Shown one piece after another: positions 14,015 to 19,486 of a stretch of DNA of 19,486 bases. This stretch comes from Gammaproteobacteria bacterium UBA7449. GTDB taxonomy: Bacteria; Pseudomonadota; Gammaproteobacteria; Pseudomonadales; Pseudohongiellaceae. The notes under the pieces are model-generated. The model was not told the origin of the DNA. It did no database searches and saw only the letters and a program-made list of their open reading frames with translations. Made by a program: the position numbers and the translations under genes. Each line of letters begins with the position of its first letter. Position 1 is the stretch's first letter. Location of the stretch: the NCBI GenBank assembly GCA_002477465.1, contig DLPV01000050.1:1-19486 (forward strand), written 5' to 3'.

Positions 14015-16594
14015 CTAAGCTGAGTTTCGCGATGCGTTGATGTTGCCGAACAGGCTTCTGACGATCATCTTCTCAAATGTTTGCAATTGCTTAACACTTT
14101 TAGGGTCATCCTGCTTCGACAAAGAATGCACTTGGGTGAGCGCATACTGCTGGATAACCAATAGCGGCAATACGATATTCATTCTCAATTTGATACTGGC
14201 CTGGCTGATAGGATTGTCTTCAAGCAATTCCTGCTGTCCGGAAACTCGAAGGGCCATCTCTCGGCTTAATTCAAACTCATCTTTAATGAGACGCCAAAAC
14301 TGCCCATACTTTTCGTTCTGTTCCATATAAGCCGTAAGCTTGAAGATGCTTTTACACATACTCTGCATGCTATTGCTTATCATTGCTTCAAAAAACTTGG
14401 ATTCGTTATATAGCGCCCGATAATCGTCCAACTGCCCCTGCTCCTCCATTTCCTTCAATGCTGAGCCAAGCCCAAAGTATCCCGGCACATTCTGTTTCAG
14501 CTGGCCCCATGCGCCAACGAATGGGATCGCACGTAAGTCCTCAAATTTCAGGCCTTCGGATTGTCCTCGCTTAGCGGGACGGCTGCCAATATTTGATTGC
14601 GCGTAATAGTGCAAGGTGCTCATCTCTTCAAGATAGGGCAGGAATAGTGGATGGGCCTTGAACTTCAGATACTTGTCATGGCTAATTTCCGCGAGTCGAT
14701 CTATCTGACTTCGTTGCGTGGGAGATAGTTCGCGTTCGGGCCTGTCAAATAAATTGCTTTCCAGTCCCGCCGCCAATAATTGATTGAGGTTGTGCAGAGC
14801 AGCCGTTTCGGTCCCATAATATGAGCTAATGGTCTGGCCCTGCACAGTGAGATGTATTTTATCGTTTGAGATATTCTTACCCAAGGCAGCATAAAACTTA
14901 TAGGTGCTACCGCCACCGCGTGCAGGTGGTCCGCCTCTTCCGTCAAAGAATGTCACCTGGATACTGTTTTCCCGTGACACTGATGTTATGGCTTCTTTAG
15001 CCTTATAAATACCCCAGTTTGCCATCAAATAGCCGCCGTCCTTGGTGCCATCGGAGAATCCAAGCATCACTGTCTGTTGATCAAGCCGGTTGCGTAAGTG
15101 ACTACGGTAGAGTTGGTTCTGGTATAGCTCTATCATGGCTGCATCGGCGCCTTCCAGATCACTAATGGTCTCGAACAATGGGACAATGTCCACAGTCAGC
15201 TTATCCAGCCAACCTGAAAGCCGAAACAGGGCAATGACGTTAGCAATATCCCGTGCGCCGCGACAGTTGCTTATGATATAGCGATGGATGCTTAGCGCCC
15301 CATTTGCCTGTTGAATTTCTTTAATAAGCTGCATGGATGCCAAAGTGTCAGACTCGGTCTCGTCCTGCAGCTGCTCCGGCGTCACCCTGGCATCCACGTT
15401 GAGCAACCTGTTTATTTGCGCAGTCTCTGACAGCGATTCAAAGTCTACTCCCAGAGCATCAGGTACCAGTGAAAGTGCGTTGTTTAAGGTCCTTTCGATC
15501 ACTCGAGAGTCCTGTCGTATATCCAGGCTGGCAAAATGAAAACCAAACATCCGCACTTTCCGCTGGAACGAATTCAGTCGATCCAAGTAAAGACCCTGGT
15601 GTTTTTCTTCAACGACCGCGCTGATAGCACTAAGGCGTTCTATAAACTCTTCCACTGAACTGAAAGCCCGATCAATCAAGCCCGTTAATTCGGCATGGCA
15701 CAATTTTTCCAGATTCTCCAACTCATCGTAGACGCCCTCAAAACTCAAGCGCCGCTTTAGGTGTCTGAGTTCATTGCGATAACACTCAACGATGATGAAT
15801 CGCAGCTTCGCCGCGACCTGTCGCGTTTCGCTGCAGGTTACGAAAGGATTTCCATCGCGATCTCCACCGGGCCAAAAACCGATACTCAACAGTTGATTGT
15901 TGTCTTGTGAGCCAGCGGTGTACTGCAAGAGAAAGTCACTGATCTTGGCAAAGGCTGGATAAAATATGTTGCCAAGGTACCAGCTGAGCTGCGTCGCTTC
16001 TTCGAATGGGGATGGTTTGGTTTTCTTAAAAAACGGGGTATTACCGAGTTGCTGCAACAAGTCACGCACTCGATCCACGTCGCTTTGCTCTATTGCGCTA
16101 GTCAGATCGGTGATTATGGCCAGCACTTGACCCGGATAGAATTGGGTTGGGTGGGCAGTGAGAATAACACGAGCACCGAAGTGCTCAAGCAAAGACCGCA
16201 ATTGCTCCTGCTTGCCTTCTACTGAAACTTGTTCTGTCAACAGGCGCAATCGGTTGTGTTCCTCGGTGCGATGAATGCCCGCATAAGCTGCATCTTCAAG
16301 CGCATCTATTAATACCACCTGACGTTCAACATACTGAATAATCTTAAACAGGAAATTAAGCTGCTGTGTTTTACTAAAGTCTGGCTTATGCGTGGCAAAA
16401 AACTGCTGGATGATTGCGACCGGGCTGAGCCCCTGATCCTGTCCCTGATGACAGGCATCCTCGAGTAAAGGCAGCAACAGGCCGGTTTGCTCCACAGCAT
16501 CCAGCGGTAAGGTTAGAAAAAGGCTGTTGTATAGCTGGTATTTGAGCTCAACTTCTTTTTCGTAACTTTCTCTTGTCGCTTGAAGATCAACCAT
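14015..16594 (-). CDS. ppc: phosphoenolpyruvate carboxylase, divergent active-site type
   Basis: Carboxylates phosphoenolpyruvate with bicarbonate to oxaloacetate, refilling the TCA cycle. The protein is 859 residues, close to the usual 880. Core motifs are present but altered: ILTAHPTQ (144-151, catalytic His148; usually TAHPTE), FWPGGDRDGNPFVT (240-253), LGFSDGTKDGG (511-521), and the mobile loop FFDGRGGPPARGGG (549-562), where Asp551 replaces the usual His of FHGRGG and PP replaces Thr/Ser-Ile/Val; Arg559 matches the loop arginine (E. coli Arg587). NIGSRPAKR (668-676) and RAIPFVGAWGQ (688-698) follow. The C-terminus is NASRNSA instead of the near-universal RNTG; Asn857 matches the effector-site asparagine. 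From memory these variants are typical of Bacteroidetes enzymes. AGGA lies 6 nt before the ATG. No biotin or regulatory phosphorylation site is expected. Confidence 0.92.
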   Translation of the reverse strand: MVDLQATRESYEKEVELKYQLYNSLFLTLPLDAVEQTGLLLPLLEDACHQGQDQGLSPVAIIQQFFATHKPDFSKTQQLNFLFKIIQYVERQVVLIDALEDAAYAGIHRTEEHNRLRLLTEQVSVEGKQEQLRSLLEHFGARVILTAHPTQFYPGQVLAIITDLTSAIEQSDVDRVRDLLQQLGNTPFFKKTKPSPFEEATQLSWYLGNIFYPAFAKISDFLLQYTAGSQDNNQLLSIGFWPGGDRDGNPFVTCSETRQVAAKLRFIIVECYRNELRHLKRRLSFEGVYDELENLEKLCHAELTGLIDRAFSSVEEFIERLSAISAVVEEKHQGLYLDRLNSFQRKVRMFGFHFASLDIRQDSRVIERTLNNALSLVPDALGVDFESLSETAQINRLLNVDARVTPEQLQDETESDTLASMQLIKEIQQANGALSIHRYIISNCRGARDIANVIALFRLSGWLDKLTVDIVPLFETISDLEGADAAMIELYQNQLYRSHLRNRLDQQTVMLGFSDGTKDGGYLMANWGIYKAKEAITSVSRENSIQVTFFDGRGGPPARGGGSTYKFYAALGKNISNDKIHLTVQGQTISSYYGTETAALHNLNQLLAAGLESNLFDRPERELSPTQRSQIDRLAEISHDKYLKFKAHPLFLPYLEEMSTLHYYAQSNIGSRPAKRGQSEGLKFEDLRAIPFVGAWGQLKQNVPGYFGLGSALKEMEEQGQLDDYRALYNESKFFEAMISNSMQSMCKSIFKLTAYMEQNEKYGQFWRLIKDEFELSREMALRVSGQQELLEDNPISQASIKLRMNIVLPLLVIQQYALTQVHSLSKQDDPKSVKQLQTFEKMIVRSLFGNINASRNSA

Positions 16595-16759
16595 TCCCTG
16601 TCCTGATGTTGGTTTGTTTTTAGATACTTGCGTCGGTGCAGTAATAGCAGCAATAAACAGCGTCTGCTAATTAGAATTTTATGCAGCGTTGAGTCCCATT
16701 CTACCTTGAAAGCCCGCCCTTGCAGACTACCAGAGCCTACCAAGCGTTTTTAATGTATT

Positions 16760-16783
16760 AAGTTCATAGCAGTGAATGAACTT
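16760..16783. promoter_or_regulatory. perfect 8-8-8 inverted repeat between ppc and the membrane-protein gene
   Basis: AAGTTCAT and ATGAACTT form perfect 8-bp arms separated by 8 bp. The site lies in the 237-bp divergent gap. On the plus strand it touches a possible -35 (TTTAAG, 16782-16787) that is 17 bp from a good -10 (TTTAAT, 16805-16810). The shape suggests a dimeric repressor or activator acting on the membrane-protein gene, ppc or both. No T run follows, so a terminator is unlikely. Confidence 0.45.
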
Positions 16784-16831
16784 TAAGTGCTGGCGTCGTA
16801 GTGATTTAATGCGGGTTGCCAAGAGGTGCAT

Positions 16832-17278
16832 GTGTCAGATCTATTTTACAAGTCATATTCAAAATTCAACAGACTGACGGGCGGTCTGCTGATATTGCTA
16901 CAAACTCCACTCGCTTTTGCCGCCAGCGCAAATATCAACGCCGAGCAGGAGGCAGAGGCTGTCTTCTGGAATATGGTGATTGCTATAATTGTGCTTGGCA
17001 CCCTGCTGGCCAGCGCCGCGCTGCCGGTGGCGGCTTTGCGACAATGGCAGGGTCGCTGGCGATATTTCGCTGCATTTCCACTCGCCGTGTTGGCGGTCTG
17101 GGTTGGACTGATATTGACGGCGCGCCTGGGAGACTCTAACTCTCATCGACTATGGCCATTCGAGCTATTCGCCTGGGCAATGTTTAACATGATTTACATG
17201 GTCATTATCATGACGGGTAAGCGTAAACTGGACAAGGCAGATGCCGAAGCCCGTCAGGCAAATGTCGACGCAGAGTAA
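16832..17278 (+). CDS. small conserved-looking membrane protein of unknown function
   Basis: I do not recognise a named family. I choose the GTG at 16832 because AAGAGG lies 5 nt upstream; an in-frame GTG at 16826 would add two residues but has no ribosome-binding site. The 148-residue product has an N-terminal hydrophobic stretch GGLLILLQTPLAFAASA (about 17-33) that looks like a signal peptide cut after AFA, then three membrane segments: about 44-66 (from VFWNMVIAII), 78-97 and 111-129 (LFAWAMFNMIYMVIIMTG), and a charged C-terminal tail KRKLDKADAEARQANVDAE. The gene stands alone, divergent from ppc and convergent with glpE. A putative promoter sits next to the inverted repeat at 16760-16783. 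Composition resembles neighbouring genes. Confidence 0.75.
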   Translation: MSDLFYKSYSKFNRLTGGLLILLQTPLAFAASANINAEQEAEAVFWNMVIAIIVLGTLLASAALPVAALRQWQGRWRYFAAFPLAVLAVWVGLILTARLGDSNSHRLWPFELFAWAMFNMIYMVIIMTGKRKLDKADAEARQANVDAE

Positions 17279-17359
17279 ATCCCGGGCAAGTGGCTTTGAT
17301 AAGGATTATTCTTGTTCGCTGACCAGTATCGCTTTGTCCGCTGCTGCTTAGACCTCGGG

Positions 17360-17680
17360 TCAACTGCTTGCAGATGACTTTTGCGCGCTCATCCAGGCCT
17401 CAAATCCGCCATCCAGGCTGTACGTATCACTAAATCCCTGTTCAGCTAGATATGCTGCAGCGCTTTGGCTGGATATGCCGTGGTAGCAGACCACGAGCAG
17501 CGGAGCCTCCGGATTAGCGCTGGCCATGAATTCGTCAATATTCGCCCCATGTAGCTGGAAGCTGTCAGGGATGTGTCCGGCTATAAAGGATTGGTCGTCA
17601 CGGATATCAACAATCTGAACTAGGTCCTGCTCGGACATCATCTTCATAGCTCGCTCAACTGAAATGCGCTTGAAATTCAC
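17360..17680 (-). CDS. glpE: thiosulfate sulfurtransferase GlpE (single-domain rhodanese)
   Basis: Transfers the sulfane sulfur of thiosulfate to cyanide or thioredoxin in vitro. I place the start at the GTG at 17680, which gives 106 residues and puts the catalytic Cys in CYHGISSQ at position 65, exactly as in E. coli GlpE (108 residues, Cys65). It has AAGGGGG about 9 nt upstream; a longer frame from a GTG at 17713 would add 11 residues lacking family similarity. Other GlpE signatures are IVDIRDDQSFIAGHI and YSLDGGFEAW. The active-site loop CYHGISS is the GlpE type rather than the CxxGxR type. It is divergent from the HTH-cyclase gene, whose promoter and operator cluster lies 80-160 bp upstream of this start, so shared control is possible. 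glpG and glpD are not adjacent. Confidence 0.92.
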   Translation of the reverse strand: MNFKRISVERAMKMMSEQDLVQIVDIRDDQSFIAGHIPDSFQLHGANIDEFMASANPEAPLLVVCYHGISSQSAAAYLAEQGFSDTYSLDGGFEAWMSAQKSSASS

Positions 17681-17761
17681 TCTGTTTGACCCCCTTGGCT
17701 CCGCGGGACGCACTTTAACAGACTCGCTGCGAGCATCAAATCTGTAACCGGGAGACCCGGT

Positions 17762-17843
17762 TTAGACAGCCAGGTTTAACTGTCCAGTGAACGGTGTTTT
17801 TAGATAAACTGTATAAATAGACAGTTGCTATGGTTAGACAGCC
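17762..17843. promoter_or_regulatory. cluster of five TAGACAG/ACAGTT half-sites in the HTH-cyclase promoter
   Basis: Within 82 bp: TTAGACAGCC at 17762-17771 and 17834-17843 (a 10-bp exact direct repeat), ATAGACAGTT at 17817-17826, AACTGT at 17807-17812 and AACTGTCC at 17778-17785. They form two 20-bp dyads: GACAG-10-CTGTC (17765-17784) and AACTGT-8-ACAGTT (17807-17826), with centres 42 bp apart, about four helical turns. The second dyad touches the -35 element and the last TTAGACAGCC lies in the spacer between -35 and -10. This layout fits autoregulation by the MerR-like domain encoded just downstream; that is inference. Confidence 0.6.
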
Positions 17844-17853
17844 TAATTATACT
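17825..17853 (+). promoter_or_regulatory. sigma-70-type promoter of the HTH-cyclase gene
   Basis: TTGCTA (17825-17830) and TATACT (17848-17853) are separated by 17 bp and match the -35 and -10 consensus at 4 and 5 of 6 positions. The predicted start of transcription is near 17860, leaving a leader of about 29 nt. Half-sites of the operator cluster overlap the -35 and fill the spacer. Confidence 0.6.
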
Positions 17854-17888
17854 GCTAAAAAATCAATGCCGCTAGAGTCATAGAAGCA

Positions 17889-19424
17889 ATGCTAAATAGC
17901 AAGCAACTCATTGAAATAACTGGGATTTCCCGGGCCACACTTAACAACTACGTGGCACTGGGCATACTGCCTAACCCGGTGGTTAAATCGCCTCCCGAGA
18001 ATGAAGGCAAGGCAACCCGGCTGGGTTATTTCGATGAATCAGCAGTTGATGTCATCAAGCGTGTCCAGATCTTGAAGAAGCAAGGCCTCTCAATGGCGGG
18101 CATTGCTGAGGAATTTGGCGGCCGACGCCGAAAATCGTCAGTACAAGAAACAGCCCTTGCGGCCGTGCATCAATCTGAACCCTCGTTGGGTGAGCACGAA
18201 TCGCTCACCTCACTTTGTTTGGAATCAAGCATTGAGTCCTTTCCTGGGCCAGCCTATATGGTCAATAACAACTTTGAGTTGATCTGGTGGAATGACAGCG
18301 CTGTGGAGTCGTTTTTCGGCGATAATAGAGATATGCCAGGTGAACTGGAATCCCGAAATTTGCTCAAACTTCTGTTTGAAGTGCAGCCAGCCTCGGATGA
18401 AGCTACGTTAAAAGAAATCTTGGCGCCGCATATTGCTGCTGCCAAGAAGCGCCTGTCAAAGTCTGGACTGATTAAAATCTATTCTGCACTGGGAGCCCAA
18501 CAACTCACCCTTCTGAAATCAATTTATGATGATGTAGAGCCTGTCCTTAAGGCGCCGATGGCGCACTACCCTTCCATACTACCTGCCAAAGACGGCAGCG
18601 CAGAACTCTTTGATCTGTACGTCTGCTTCTACCGAGAAGGGATTCTCTTTACTTACAGTCCTGTCTCACTAGAGGTCGATTTTCTCCTCGAGTTCCTCAG
18701 CAAGCGAAACCAGGTCATCAATGAACTACTCAAAAAGCGACAGCCTTATCTCACTAATGTGACAGTCATGGTGGCAGACCTGCAGAGCTCTGCAAAAATC
18801 TGCTCTGAGCTGCCGGCCGAAGAATACTTTGAGCTCATCAACGATATTTGGCAACAGAGTGAACCTATATTCCGCAAATACCACGGCACTTACGGCAAGC
18901 ACGCTGGTGACGGCATGGTGTACTATTTTTTCCCCCAACCTGACTGCGATTACCGTCTGAATGCCATCCAATGCTCGTTGGAGCTAAAGGCCATGATGAG
19001 GAGAATCACCCAGCAGTGGCAGAGCCGCAAGGGCTGGTTCAGTGACTTGCTGTTAAATATAGGACTCAATGAAGGTCAGGAATGGTTTGGCAGTTTTCAC
19101 GCCGGCGGGCACGTCGAGTTCACGGTGCTTGGAGAAACAATCAATTCCGCCTCACGTGTGTCGGACTTCGCTCGTAATGGCTCAGTGTGGGCAAGTAAAT
19201 CCATGCTGAACCAAATCCCCACAGAAAAACGCAAGCAGATAAATTTTGGAATCACTCGTCAAACTCAGCATAACGAGTTTTTGTTTGTGACTGATACCTA
19301 CGCCAGTCTCGGCAGTCTGCTTGACGACACGGACCGCAATAACAGTAAGTTCCGTGACGTGGGTATGCTACCCATCACTGAACTCAGGGATTTTACCGGC
19401 GACGTCTCTATCGGTACTGCATAG
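17889..19424 (+). CDS. MerR-type HTH / PAS-like / class III nucleotidyl cyclase fusion
   Basis: The 511-residue protein joins DNA binding to second-messenger synthesis. Residues 1-78 form a MerR-like winged helix: MLNSKQLIEITGISRATLNNYV, then the wing with ATRLGYFDE, then a helix ending ILKKQGLSMAGIAEEFGG. Residues about 112-255 look PAS-like (FPGPAYMVNNNFELIWWND near 118-136). A helix around 262-284 links to a class III cyclase domain (290-460). Its key residues are present: metal-binding Asp297 (VADLQ) and Asp341 (GKHAGDG), adenine-selecting Lys337 with Thr412 (EFTVLGE), and transition-state Asn419 and Arg423 (TINSASR). This pattern predicts adenylate rather than guanylate cyclase activity. 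No membrane segment is visible, so it should be cytoplasmic. The ribosome-binding site is weak. It is divergent from glpE behind a dense operator cluster. Domain calls are strong; signal and targets are unknown. Confidence 0.88.
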   Translation: MLNSKQLIEITGISRATLNNYVALGILPNPVVKSPPENEGKATRLGYFDESAVDVIKRVQILKKQGLSMAGIAEEFGGRRRKSSVQETALAAVHQSEPSLGEHESLTSLCLESSIESFPGPAYMVNNNFELIWWNDSAVESFFGDNRDMPGELESRNLLKLLFEVQPASDEATLKEILAPHIAAAKKRLSKSGLIKIYSALGAQQLTLLKSIYDDVEPVLKAPMAHYPSILPAKDGSAELFDLYVCFYREGILFTYSPVSLEVDFLLEFLSKRNQVINELLKKRQPYLTNVTVMVADLQSSAKICSELPAEEYFELINDIWQQSEPIFRKYHGTYGKHAGDGMVYYFFPQPDCDYRLNAIQCSLELKAMMRRITQQWQSRKGWFSDLLLNIGLNEGQEWFGSFHAGGHVEFTVLGETINSASRVSDFARNGSVWASKSMLNQIPTEKRKQINFGITRQTQHNEFLFVTDTYASLGSLLDDTDRNNSKFRDVGMLPITELRDFTGDVSIGTA

Positions 19425-19453
19425 CTTCAGGCTCAGCCGTTTGGCAGCGCTCT

Positions 19454-19486
19454 GCCCTTTTCTGAGGCCCTACTTTTCTAGGCCCT
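19454..19486. repeat. short tandem repeat cut by the window end
   Basis: A unit of the form GCCCTTTTCTGAG / GCCCTACTTTTCTAG / GCCCT is repeated about 2.3 times to the last base of the window, with AGGCCCT at 19465-19471 and 19480-19486. It starts about 30 bp after the cyclase stop. It may continue outside the window, or be the start of a terminator; nothing more can be said from here. Confidence 0.35.

Overview
This window is a chromosomal segment of a gammaproteobacterium, probably a marine or environmental one. The strongest evidence is the plus-strand series rluE, nudJ, mnmA, hflD, purB, roxA, which follows the order known around purB in Escherichia coli (there phoPQ sits between purB and roxA). 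A ThrH of Pseudomonas type (205 residues), a GlpE rhodanese and a ParB-site-like palindrome of the Pseudomonas type fit this. I cannot name the genus. I see no rRNA, tRNA, CRISPR array, insertion sequence or phage gene.

Layout. 1-72: too short to assign; probably the upstream region of rluE. 73-612: rluE (+). 645-1870: moaC-moaD-moaE on the minus strand, three genes of molybdopterin synthesis placed between rluE and nudJ. 1996-6800: a compact plus-strand run nudJ-mnmA-hflD-purB-roxA with overlaps of 1, 14 and 20 nt and a 19-nt gap, covering RNA modification, purine synthesis and ribosome hydroxylation. 7016-9061: two minus-strand HAD-type phosphatases, thrH and a cytosolic 5'-nucleotidase, separated by a 513-bp non-coding stretch that carries a parS-like palindrome and two copies of a motif shared with the promoter at 17.8 kb. 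9062-9571: non-coding or decayed sequence leading into 9572-9940, the C-terminal remnant of a patatin-like phospholipase. 10026-10688: msrA (-). 10979-13963: an exported epoxide hydrolase followed by an AbgT-family transporter (+). 14015-16594: an unusual phosphoenolpyruvate carboxylase (-), divergent from a small membrane protein (16832-17278, +), with a perfect 8-8-8 inverted repeat between them. 17360-17680: glpE (-), divergent from 17889-19424, a regulator-like protein that joins a MerR-type DNA-binding domain, a PAS-like segment and a class III nucleotidyl cyclase domain with all catalytic residues visible.

The most interesting part is the last gene and its promoter. A DNA-binding domain fused directly to an apparently active cyclase is an unusual arrangement. 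Its promoter holds five copies of a TAGACAG/ACAGTT half-site, two of them forming a dyad that touches a good -35/-10 pair. The 8-mer TTAGACAG occurs four times in the window by my reading, and all four lie either here or in the gap upstream of thrH. This suggests autoregulation plus a possible second target. Other points worth a second look are the parS-like site, the PEP carboxylase whose active-site loops resemble the Bacteroidetes type, and the truncated patatin.
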